Source of the DNA: Phycisphaera sp.
Lineage (GTDB): Bacteria > Planctomycetota > Phycisphaerae > Phycisphaerales > UBA1924
DNA length: 64,000 nucleotides
Assembly (NCBI GenBank): GCA_020639255.1
Contig: JACKGZ010000004.1
Span: 248,001-312,000 of the forward strand
Direction: 5' to 3'
Part shown: in pieces, positions 25,501-33,974 of the stretch
Numbering within the stretch: the stretch's first letter is position 1
How the letters are laid out: each line of letters starts with the position of its first letter
Translations under genes and position numbers: made by a program
The notes under the pieces: model-generated
Told to the model about the DNA's origin: nothing
Seen by the model: only the letters and a program-made list of their open reading frames with translations
Database searches by the model: none

Positions 25501-27013
25501 CGCAGGTTGGCCCGCTCTCTCCCTGGTTGAACGCCGCAACCCACGCCGAGAAATCGGCGGGTGTCACCAGTCTGTCACGGTTCACGTCGGCGATGAGACT
25601 CATCGCGTTGAAGTTGGCGATCCATGCAGAAAAGTCCGAAGGCGTTGCCAGCCCATCGCCGTCCTGATCGGCGCACAATCTGGGGACGACAACGAAGACT
25701 TTAACATATCCGGAGCTGGATCCGATTGGATCGTTTATACCGAGAGCACCAATAGCAATATCATCGAACCCATCGCCGTTCACATCACCCGCACTCGAAA
25801 CGGAGGTGCCGAAGATGTCATCCTCGCCCTCTCCGTTGAAAGTAGCCAAGACACTTCCATCTGCCCCAGAGAAGACGCTGGCACTACCCGAATCATTGCC
25901 GTTGTTATCATCTCGCCTCGCGCCTACTAGAAGATCGCTATACCCGTCGCCGTTGACATCGCCCGCTCCAGAGACGGAAAGTCCAAAGAGATCAAATTCA
26001 TCATCCCCGTAGAACGTGTACAGAATAGATCCGTCAACACCTGAAAAGACGCGAGCGCTGCCAGCGAAAGAACCATTCGTGTCGTTGCCGTTCGCGCCAA
26101 CGATCAGGTCGGGGAACCCGTCGCCGTTCACATCACCCGCACTCGATACGGAGCCGCCCATAAAGTCTCGATCGTTGTCGCCATAGAAATTGAATAATAT
26201 TGCTCCATCATCGCCCGACAGAACACTTGCTCTTCCAGAGAACGAGCCGTTACTCGAATCCGGATACTCTCCGATAAGGAGGTCATCAAAGCCATCGCCA
26301 TTGACGTCGCCCGCATCCGAAACGACCGATCCAAAGGCATTCGGATCAGTGCTGCCATCAAATGTATGCAATACACTCCCATCGGCGCCTGAGAACACAA
26401 AGGCGTTCCCAGCTCTGCCCTCTGAGCCACCAGAAGAACAGCAATATCGCTCCCCTACAATTAGATCATCGAAGCCATCCCCGTTCACATCGCCTGCACC
26501 AGAGACTGAATAGCCAAACTCATTGCTGCTCGAGGCTCCATCAAACGTATACAGCACACTCCCATCAGCACCCGAGAACACGCGCGCACTGCCGGAACGA
26601 CTACCATTGTTATCGTCGAGTCTCGCGCCAACAATCAGATCGTAGAATCCATCACCATCTACATCGCCGGCACCGGAGACGGAGTAGCCAAACCAATCGC
26701 TTGAACTATCACCGATGAAAGTGAATAATTCACTTCCATCGGCTCCCGAAAAGACGCGAGCGATGCCGTTGGAATCCCCCCGAGGTGCGCCAGCGATTAC
26801 ATCGTCAAATCCGTCACCATTCACGTCGCCAGCGCCCGAGACCGAGATGCCAAAGATGTCGTTCACTCCGTCGCCGTAGAAGGTGTACATTTCTTGGAAT
26901 GTCACCGTCTGCGTGAGCGCAGGGCGTGCAACGCCGGCGGCCAGAATGATCGCGGCTGGGAATAGATACGTTCGAGCATTCGAATGATTGGCCAATGTCA
27001 AACTCCCTGCCAT
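25493..27013 (-). CDS. Secreted FG-GAP repeat protein with dockerin-like tail
   Basis: Exported protein of up to 506 aa. After a signal peptide come seven FG-GAP (integrin-alpha type) repeats of ~57 residues with Ca-binding 'DVNGDGFDD' loops, predicting a seven-bladed propeller. The C-terminus carries a divergent pair of dockerin-like repeats ('DFSAWIANFN', 'DFSAWVAAFN') ending GESGPTCVP instead of the ANYNAGC ending of its paralogues. An ATG at 27013 is the frame start, but a TTG at 26995 has AGGGAG seven bases upstream and may be the real one. Surface-displayed; function unknown. Its stop overlaps a transposase relic. Confidence 0.85.
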   Translation of the reverse strand: MAGSLTLANHSNARTYLFPAAIILAAGVARPALTQTVTFQEMYTFYGDGVNDIFGISVSGAGDVNGDGFDDVIAGAPRGDSNGIARVFSGADGSELFTFIGDSSSDWFGYSVSGAGDVDGDGFYDLIVGARLDDNNGSRSGSARVFSGADGSVLYTFDGASSSNEFGYSVSGAGDVNGDGFDDLIVGERYCCSSGGSEGRAGNAFVFSGADGSVLHTFDGSTDPNAFGSVVSDAGDVNGDGFDDLLIGEYPDSSNGSFSGRASVLSGDDGAILFNFYGDNDRDFMGGSVSSAGDVNGDGFPDLIVGANGNDTNGSFAGSARVFSGVDGSILYTFYGDDEFDLFGLSVSGAGDVNGDGYSDLLVGARRDDNNGNDSGSASVFSGADGSVLATFNGEGEDDIFGTSVSSAGDVNGDGFDDIAIGALGINDPIGSSSGYVKVFVVVPRLCADQDGDGLATPSDFSAWIANFNAMSLIADVNRDRLVTPADFSAWVAAFNQGESGPTCVP

Positions 27014-27173
27014 GTACTATTCGGCTATAACTCGGTCGAGCGACGCGGACAGACTACCAGCCGGAAGTACTTGGAAGAAGTGAACGCGGTCTCTGAACAC
27101 TATTTTTGTAAAGTCGTTCGTCGATGTGATGCTCGCTGGCGACCGTCAGCTTGCCCAGAGTGTCGGCAAGAAC

Positions 27174-28259
27174 TCACCCTTGCCCCTCTGCCTCCAGCCG
27201 CAAGGTCCGCCGGATCTCGTCCGTCTTGAACCCCAGCATCTGCGGCCGGACTACACCGGGCAAGGCCACCACGTCGTAGAGTTCGCGCACAACGCCATCG
27301 ATCCTTACCCAGTGCTCGGTCGCGCCCGTGTCGAGGTTGATCACATGGATCGCGCAACGGGGTTCGCCGCCCTTGGCCTCAAGGTTGGCGTCCAATGGCA
27401 GCCCCTGGAAAGTCCGGTTCTCACGCGCGGCGCTCAGCCCCACCACCGCGTACCGCCCGACGAAACTCAGACCTCGTGTGAAGCCGGGACAGAACGCGAC
27501 CTCGACGAACGATCGGTCCGAGCTCTCGGTGTCGACGTAGCCGAAATACCCCGTCCCGGCATTGAGCAGCCAGACCCGGCCCGGGAAGTCGGGATGCACG
27601 CGCGGCGAGTGAGGCATGCTCAGCCCCTCGCACACCACCTCGCCGCTCCGCACATCCATGAGCAGGCCGCCGCCCTCGCGCTTGTCGCGCCAGCCGTCGG
27701 AGACATCCGACTTGCTCACCATCGTCACGTACGCGGGGCTTTGTGTGGCGGGGTCCATCGCGAGGCCATTGAGATGGCAGCGGTCCTCCGGCACGAGCGC
27801 CGAGATAAACGGCGGCCTCCAGATCGGCTTGAAGCTGTGCGTCTCACTGATCGTGCCGAGGCAGTTGAAGAGCGTGACGCAGAACACCGGCTTGCCGCTT
27901 GCGTCGAGGTGGGTGTCGTGCAGATCGATGTCGCCGGTCGTGTGTCCCGTCACCGGGACATAAAACCGGTCGTAGCCATCGGGTGTCACCCCGCCGGGCG
28001 GGAGGTAGTTCTCGAACCTCCAGAGCTGGTAGAGGCTGGTCATCCAGAGGGTCTGAGCGTCGGGTGAGACACAGAGCCCCATGCACCGATTAAAAGTGCG
28101 CTCATAGGTTGAGAGCCTTCCATCCGGTTGGAGTCCGACGAGGAAGAACTTCCCCGCCTGGTACGTTGTGAACCCAAGCGAAACGCGGTGCTGCGCGAGC
28201 CACGAGGTGAACTGCCGCGAACCGGTCAGGACGAGGGCGTTGGAGGTCGGTTCTGCCAT
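27174..28259 (-). CDS. TIGR03032 family protein
   Basis: Soluble 361-aa protein matching the TIGR03032 (DUF4915) family: early 'LALVLTGSRQ'-like segment, 'NRCMGLC', 'LWMTSLYQLWRFEN', 'DRFYVP..GHTTGDIDLHD' and 'NGLAM' are the family landmarks, predicting a beta-propeller-like fold. Function is not established; relatives are often found near glycan or surface genes. No signal peptide is visible, so it is probably cytoplasmic although its neighbours are secreted. The ATG at 28259 lacks a good ribosome site. Confidence 0.88.
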   Translation of the reverse strand: MAEPTSNALVLTGSRQFTSWLAQHRVSLGFTTYQAGKFFLVGLQPDGRLSTYERTFNRCMGLCVSPDAQTLWMTSLYQLWRFENYLPPGGVTPDGYDRFYVPVTGHTTGDIDLHDTHLDASGKPVFCVTLFNCLGTISETHSFKPIWRPPFISALVPEDRCHLNGLAMDPATQSPAYVTMVSKSDVSDGWRDKREGGGLLMDVRSGEVVCEGLSMPHSPRVHPDFPGRVWLLNAGTGYFGYVDTESSDRSFVEVAFCPGFTRGLSFVGRYAVVGLSAARENRTFQGLPLDANLEAKGGEPRCAIHVINLDTGATEHWVRIDGVVRELYDVVALPGVVRPQMLGFKTDEIRRTLRLEAEGQG

Positions 28260-28405
28260 AGACCCAGCGTATCGCAGATAGGAATTCTGGGCGGATCGAC
28301 GGGCCTGAACTCGACTCCGATCTTGTGATCGAGCGTCATGTTTCGTAGTATGTCCATGACGAGTGGGGCCAAGCAGACGTGCAGCTATTCAACGGAGCAC
28401 CGCCC

Positions 28406-30160
28406 ATGCGTAGCCTGTCAGCGCCGGCCGTACTCATCGCCCTCTCGGGGAGTTGTCTGTCCGTCCCCGCTCTGGCTCAGGCGTTCCCGGCTGAGTTCGA
28501 GTTGTCGACGCTTGACAGCACCAACGGCTTTTTGATCACCAACCCTCGGGGTCTTGGGAGTTGGCTACCGGATCGGTGTTTCACTTCCGCGGGCGATGTC
28601 AACGGCGATGGGTTCGACGATGTGATCATCGGTGTCTTTTACGCGTATCGGAATGTCGAGAGAGGTGCGGGCGAGAGCTATGTACTGTTCGGCAGTCCGG
28701 AGGCGGGAAACTCCGGCCCGATTGACCTCGCAACGGTCGATGGCTCAAATGGGTTTTACATGCCGGGTATCAATGCTTACGACGAAAGCGGAACCTCCGT
28801 CGGCACCGCAGGCGATATCAACGGCGACGGCTACGACGAGATAATTGTTACGGCACCTCGCGCTCGCGTACCGGGATCCAGCCGGAAAGGCGTGAGCTAT
28901 GTGATCTTCGGCAGCGCGACGGTGGGCTCGTCAGGCTCAATCGATTTCGCCGCGCTCAACGGCACCAACGGTTTCGCGATTTACGGCGTAGATAGCGATG
29001 ACTATGCCGGCAGAAGTGCCGCCTTGGCCGGTGATGTCAACGACGACGGTTTCGATGACCTCATCTTGGGAGCACATCTGGCCGACCCAAACGGAACTGA
29101 TCGCACCGGCGCAAGCTATGTCATATTCGGTGGTTCATCGGTGGGCTCCTCCGGCATGCTCGAACTCTCCACGCTTAACGGCACGAACGGGTACGTCATC
29201 CAGGGGATAAACGCCGAAGACCGATGCGGGCACTCCGTCTCTTCCGCGGGCGACGTCAACGGCGATGGTGTCGACGATCTTCTCATCGGGGCGCGTTATG
29301 CCGACCCCAACGGGATCAATCGCGCAGGCGAAACCTATGTCGTCTTCGGAGGCGCCTCCGTGGGCGTATCGGGTTCCTTCGACCTCTCCTCGCTCAACGG
29401 CTCGAATGGTTTCATCATCCAGGGGATCAACCCTGACGACCGAAGCGGTTCCTCCGTCTCTTCGGCGGGTGACGTAAACGGCGACGGCTTCGACGACCTC
29501 CTCATCGGAGCACCATACGCCGACCCATTCGGAAACTCCGCCGCAGGAGAGAGCTACGTCGTCTTCGGCGGCCCCACGGCCGGCGCTTCGGGCGTTGTTG
29601 ACCTCTCCACGCTCAACGGCTCGAATGGCTTTGCGATGAACGGGCTCAACGCGACAGACCTCTGCGGCACTTCGGTGTCATCGGCAGGCGATATCAACAA
29701 CGACGGCATCAATGACATTGTCATCGGGGCATACCGTGTCAACGCATACGGAACAGACTCAGGCGAAAGCTACGTCATCTTCGGCCACCCATCGTTAGGC
29801 TCAGCCGGCTTGGTCAACCTATCTGCACTTAACGGCACCAACGGGTTCTCCATCATCGGGAGCACACACCACGAATACAGCGGATTCCCTGTATCCTCTG
29901 GCGGCGACATCAACGGCGACGGGATGGACGACCTCCTCGTTGGAGCGTACAGAGCAGGGAAGAACTACGTGATATTTGGCCGTCAAGCACAATGCCTCCC
30001 CGACACCAACGGCGACGGCATGCTCTCGCCGGCTGATTTCTCGGCTTGGGTCGCGGCGTTCAACGCCATGAGCGATGCCTGTGACCAGAACGGAGACGGC
30101 CTCTGCACGCCCGCCGACTTCAGTGCGTGGGTTGCAAACTACAATGCGGGCTGCAACTGA
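28406..30160 (+). CDS. Secreted FG-GAP repeat protein with GC-type dockerin
   Basis: Exported protein of 584 aa. Signal peptide (1-25, ending ALAQ), then seven FG-GAP units of ~66 residues, each with 'GDVNGDGFDDLLIGA' and 'GESYVVFGG', forming a predicted Ca-binding seven-bladed propeller. The C-terminal ~55 residues are a paired dockerin-like tail (PADFSAWVAAFN, PADFSAWVANYNAGCN). The ATG at 28406 has GGAG upstream and starts the signal peptide. It stands divergent to the TIGR03032 gene. Likely cell-surface; binding partner unknown. Confidence 0.9.
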   Translation: MRSLSAPAVLIALSGSCLSVPALAQAFPAEFELSTLDSTNGFLITNPRGLGSWLPDRCFTSAGDVNGDGFDDVIIGVFYAYRNVERGAGESYVLFGSPEAGNSGPIDLATVDGSNGFYMPGINAYDESGTSVGTAGDINGDGYDEIIVTAPRARVPGSSRKGVSYVIFGSATVGSSGSIDFAALNGTNGFAIYGVDSDDYAGRSAALAGDVNDDGFDDLILGAHLADPNGTDRTGASYVIFGGSSVGSSGMLELSTLNGTNGYVIQGINAEDRCGHSVSSAGDVNGDGVDDLLIGARYADPNGINRAGETYVVFGGASVGVSGSFDLSSLNGSNGFIIQGINPDDRSGSSVSSAGDVNGDGFDDLLIGAPYADPFGNSAAGESYVVFGGPTAGASGVVDLSTLNGSNGFAMNGLNATDLCGTSVSSAGDINNDGINDIVIGAYRVNAYGTDSGESYVIFGHPSLGSAGLVNLSALNGTNGFSIIGSTHHEYSGFPVSSGGDINGDGMDDLLVGAYRAGKNYVIFGRQAQCLPDTNGDGMLSPADFSAWVAAFNAMSDACDQNGDGLCTPADFSAWVANYNAGCN

Positions 30161-30207
30161 TCCGGCACCACGCCCGGAGAAACGCTCGGCGAGTAGCTCG
30201 CGGCGCA

Positions 30208-30228
30208 GGCACTCGCCAGGCGAGTGCC
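30208..30228. terminator. Perfect 10-bp palindrome between convergent genes
   Basis: GGCACTCGCC-A-GGCGAGTGCC lies 48 bp after the FG-GAP gene stop in the 298-bp gap before the convergent dockerin gene. It is likely to terminate transcription from one or both sides. A second weaker hairpin (CCCGGC/GCCGGG) follows near 30241-30262. The rest of the gap holds no gene I can support. Confidence 0.55.
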
Positions 30229-30458
30229 GTGCGTGTGTGCCCGGCCGTGCCCGGTGCCGGGAGGATGGCCAAAGCGATCGTGTGCTATGCAGATGCGCAT
30301 GGTCCGGCGGGAGGCCGAAGACGCGATCAGCGCCAAGACAGTGACCGATGATTTCCAGCGGCCGATACATGGGGCAACACTTCAGATGCGCTCGGAGTTT
30401 GTGGATGATATTTCGAAGTGAATGGGTGAAGCTTGCAGAGCAACTCAACCCAATTCGA

Positions 30459-32564
30459 TTACGGACATCCCATGTTGTAGTTTGCAACCCAGGCGGAGAA
30501 GTCGGCCGGAGTGCAGAGATTATCATTGTTTTGGTCACATTCCGGGGCCATCATATTGAAGGCGATGATCCATGCGCTGAAGTCGGCGGGCGTCAGCATT
30601 CCATCGTGATTGGTGTCGGCGAGGCAGGGTGGTTTCGGGAAGACCACTGAACCGATCGGACGCCACCAGGCTGTAATCCCGTCCACATCCTCTTCCAGCG
30701 GACTGACCAGCAGCGGGGTCGAATTACCGTCTAGGAATGAGATGTAGATCATGCGCGGGTCCAGGCCCGAGGACTCATCGGCCGGGGTCGCTGGGTCGTC
30801 GTCATCCACGCTGAAGAGCAGCGCCAGGGCGTCGCGCCTAGCAACGGGACTGCGAGCGAACACGAACTCGAACGCATCGATGTCCACGCCTGGCAGCAGA
30901 CCCAGGTACAGGCGAGGCGTGACCACGGGGATCGGTCCCGCGGTGGTGGCCTGGTAGATCACGCCGGGGTCCAGAGCGAGTCCCATCGGACCACCCGTCG
31001 CCTCATGATCCACACTGAAGTACCACTGACGGGAGAATCCGGCATCCCAATCCACATCCAGAGCGTCGGCATCGTCATCCTCTGCGAACTGTGTGAGCGC
31101 GTCAGGGCTCGGATCGAGAGCGCCATGGAGCTGGCGCTCGCTTAGTAACCCGATGCTGGTGCCAACAGTGGCCCCCAACGGTCCAAAGGCGAGCTCGATG
31201 GCAACGACCTCGTCCTCCGTGGCGTCACCGCCGTACACGCCAAAGGTGAACGGCGAGGGCGAACCCGGGGGCGTGTCGCACTGGGCATAGTCCAGAGCGG
31301 TGTCATCATCGAAAGACACCGCAAGGTACTGCGGGCCGAAGATGCTGTAGCTGTCGAACCGTGCCACCGGGTTCGTGGGATCAGCCGGCTGGGCCAGCAC
31401 GCCCAGCAGATCAACATCCAGCAGGTCAGACGCGTCGACATCCAGCCAGCGCTGGCGATCGTCCGGCGTGAGCGCCAGCAACGAACAGAGCGGCGCGGGT
31501 CCACCGATCCCCGGCTCGGGGAGCGGCGGGGGTATCGCACCGATCTCGGCTTCATCATCACGGACACCATCGAAGGGGACCACGGGGACCGGTCCGAATG
31601 CTGTGTACAGGTCGCCTGGATCGAGCCACTCGTTGCCCGGTGTAAGCACGTCGCTCATCTCCGCGTCCGAGCCGATATCGACCGAGAAGAGCATCTCCGC
31701 GTCATTGGCCGTGTACCCTGGCGGTGGCGTGATTTGCCCCGAGGGTGGCACCGGACCGCGCGTCGAGATCGTGATCGAGCCGACGAACAGGGCGTCGGAG
31801 CTGTCCTTGTTTCCGGGAAGCGGGTTGTTCAGGCAGAGACCACGGTGATTCGGCGCGAGCGAGGCGAACAACTCGGCGGCGATATCGATATCGATCGTGT
31901 CGCCGTCTGCTGCCATGAAGCTCCCGCCGATATCGCCGCCTTCACTGTAGATCTTGTCGTCCGGTGCAAAGTCGGGGTCATCGATGTCGTAGAAGGCGAC
32001 GTTGCCGCCGCGGAAGTCCACGCGTGCCGTGGTGATATAAGTGACATCCTCGCCACCGGACTCGTGTTCACGCGCAACCGAGGCTTTGGTCGTGATGCGG
32101 AACCAGACCGGCACCGCATTTGGCGAAGGTGTGCTGACCACGAGCGAAGCGCTCACATCGGCGATGATCTCGCTGAATGCGTTGCCGACGCAGGGCGGGC
32201 ACTCATATGGACTGCGGGAATGGAACACATCGGGCACGAACCCGAAGCGGAGCACAAGCTCTTCGTCGTCGATTCCCTCAATGTAGTACCAGAAGCTGCG
32301 CGTGGACTTAGTCACGCAAGGGCCGTTGCCCCCAGCCGGCACCTCCACCGAGTCGTACACCGAACGCCCAGCGGTCCCGGGCCCGAACGCTCCAGGGATC
32401 CACCCGTTGACGCCGTCGATCTGGCCATCGGTCCCCTGGTCGTTGGTCGCCCCCTGATCGGTTGCGACATTGGCCCCGGTGCTCCCCAATCCGATGGTGG
32501 TCTGGGCAAAGCAGCTCCCCGACGCAACCGCAACGAGCAAGACACGGCACACATGCGCAATCAT
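30459..32564 (-). CDS. Large secreted protein with GC-type dockerin, unknown core
   Basis: Exported protein of 701 aa. Signal peptide (1-21, ending CFAQ) begins at the ATG at 32564, which has AAAGGGA upstream; the frame to 32783 is not coding. The central ~620 residues are Asp/Gly/Pro-rich and beta-predicted, with no family I recognise; four Cys in the first third ('YECPPCVG') could form disulfides. The C-terminal tail is the dockerin pair (PADFSAWIIAFN, PADFSAWVANYNMGCP). Surface location is inferred from signal peptide plus tail. Confidence 0.82.
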   Translation of the reverse strand: MIAHVCRVLLVAVASGSCFAQTTIGLGSTGANVATDQGATNDQGTDGQIDGVNGWIPGAFGPGTAGRSVYDSVEVPAGGNGPCVTKSTRSFWYYIEGIDDEELVLRFGFVPDVFHSRSPYECPPCVGNAFSEIIADVSASLVVSTPSPNAVPVWFRITTKASVAREHESGGEDVTYITTARVDFRGGNVAFYDIDDPDFAPDDKIYSEGGDIGGSFMAADGDTIDIDIAAELFASLAPNHRGLCLNNPLPGNKDSSDALFVGSITISTRGPVPPSGQITPPPGYTANDAEMLFSVDIGSDAEMSDVLTPGNEWLDPGDLYTAFGPVPVVPFDGVRDDEAEIGAIPPPLPEPGIGGPAPLCSLLALTPDDRQRWLDVDASDLLDVDLLGVLAQPADPTNPVARFDSYSIFGPQYLAVSFDDDTALDYAQCDTPPGSPSPFTFGVYGGDATEDEVVAIELAFGPLGATVGTSIGLLSERQLHGALDPSPDALTQFAEDDDADALDVDWDAGFSRQWYFSVDHEATGGPMGLALDPGVIYQATTAGPIPVVTPRLYLGLLPGVDIDAFEFVFARSPVARRDALALLFSVDDDDPATPADESSGLDPRMIYISFLDGNSTPLLVSPLEEDVDGITAWWRPIGSVVFPKPPCLADTNHDGMLTPADFSAWIIAFNMMAPECDQNNDNLCTPADFSAWVANYNMGCP

Positions 32565-32681
32565 GATGTTCCCTTTCACAGAGGTCCAGGACGCGAAGCG
32601 CGCGTGCGCTTCATCAGGACTATGCGGAAAGCCCGAGCCGACAGGACACAGATTGCGGAATGGAGCCTGATCTGCCCCCAA

Positions 32682-32741
32682 CAGATCCAGTTCCTCAAGG
32701 CCGTGAACGAGATCCTCCTCGCCCATATCGACGAGCCCCTC
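32682..32741 (+). pseudogene. Transposase fragment, N-terminal
   Basis: Translates to 'QIQFLKAVNEILLAHID', nearly identical to 'QIQYLKAENEILRAHID' of the transposase copy at 33027, with about 80 percent identity over the 60 bases by eye. No start or remaining domains. Together with 33027-33845 and 25232-25500 it shows repeated insertion and decay of one element family. Confidence 0.7.
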
Positions 32742-32839
32742 CCCGTTCAAGACGGTTTCAAACCCTCTGAAAGCTCTCAGCAATGAACGGGGGCAGCTCT
32801 TTTCCTTGTTAACAGTTTGCCAATCTCTGTTTCTGAGTC

Positions 32840-32895
32840 GTGACGGGCTCTCGCCGCCGACGCAGGCGCAGCTCGCGTCGACTGCGGCCCGTCAC
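32840..32895. repeat. Inverted repeat before transposase fragment
   Basis: GTGACGGGC (32840-32848) and GCCCGTCAC (32887-32895) are perfect 9-bp inverted arms about 130 bp upstream of the transposase fragment. They could be part of the insertion sequence end or its regulatory hairpin. Confidence 0.4.
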
Positions 32896-33026
32896 TTCTG
32901 GAGCTCCAGCAGTGTGCAAATACCCCGTTCCCTCAGCGGTCGCTCGAACTCGCGGCTCTCGAAAAGAGCACCATCTGCCCCGAACCTGGTCTCGCGGCAA
33001 GCCGTTGTCCCGAGCATACTGACGCG

Positions 33027-33845
33027 ATGCCCAAAGCACCATACCTCCGACTGCTCGAGGTCCTGTCGGGCTCGAGCCAGGGCGAGCTCCGTCGGCAGAT
33101 CCAGTACCTCAAAGCCGAGAACGAGATCCTCCGGGCCCATATCGACGGGCCGGTGAGGGTGACCGCCCGAGAGCGGTACCGGCTGATCCGGTTGGCCAGG
33201 CCGCTTGGGGCGGGTATCCGAGACCTCGTGACGATCGTCAAGCCCGACACGCTCGTGCGGTGGATCAAGGCGACGGACACGAAGCGGAAGCCCAAGCCCA
33301 CGACCCGCAGGCCGGGAAGGCCACGCACGCCGGAGGACATCCGCCAGATCATCCTCCGCATCGCGAGAGAGACCGGCTGGGGCTACACGCGGATCCTCGG
33401 CGAGCTCAAGAAGCTCGACATCCATGTGTCACGCTCGACCGTCGTCAACATCCTCCGCCAGGCCAGCCTGCCCACCGGGCCCGAGCGCGGCGAGGCGACC
33501 TGGGACCAGTTCATCAAGTCCCACGCCGAGTCGCTCTGGGCCTGCGACTTCGTCCAGCAGCGGATCCTCACACTCATGGGCTGGAGAGATGCGTACCTGC
33601 TCGTCTTCGTCAATGTCGCCACGAGGCGCGCGATCGCGACCGTCAGCACCGAGCACCCCGACGCCAGGTGGGTCACGCAGCAGGCGTCCACGCTCAAGGA
33701 TCTGACAGGCGAGAAAGCATGCCGCGTGCTCACCAGGGACAGCGACACGAAGTTCGGGAAGGCCTTCGACGGGGCGCTGCGGGACATTGGCGTGACACCC
33801 GTCCGCCTGCCCCACTGCTCGCCCAACCTCAACGCCCACGCCGAG
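33027..33845 (+). pseudogene. Integrase-core transposase, C-terminally truncated
   Basis: About 273 codons of a DDE integrase-core transposase: leucine-rich N-terminal segment, 'RTPEDIRQIILRIARETGWGY' helix-turn-helix region, then the catalytic core with 'WACDFVQQRIL', 'TRDSDTKFGKAFDGA' and 'SPNLNAHAE'. The last conserved residue is the catalytic Glu of NAHAE. The expected C-terminal block (about 60-80 residues) is missing; instead the frame runs on, by chance open, into the upstream region and coding sequence of the next gene, producing an artificial 1179-aa frame. Confidence 0.82.
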
Positions 33846-33974
33846 GGATCCAACCATGTTACTGACCCCTTGTCCGGCTGGGTCCTGCTCGCGCGGCGGT
33901 ATACTCGCGAGAGTGATCTGAAGACAACGATTTACGAACGACAGAACCGTTCCTTCATCGAATTGGAGCGTGGG

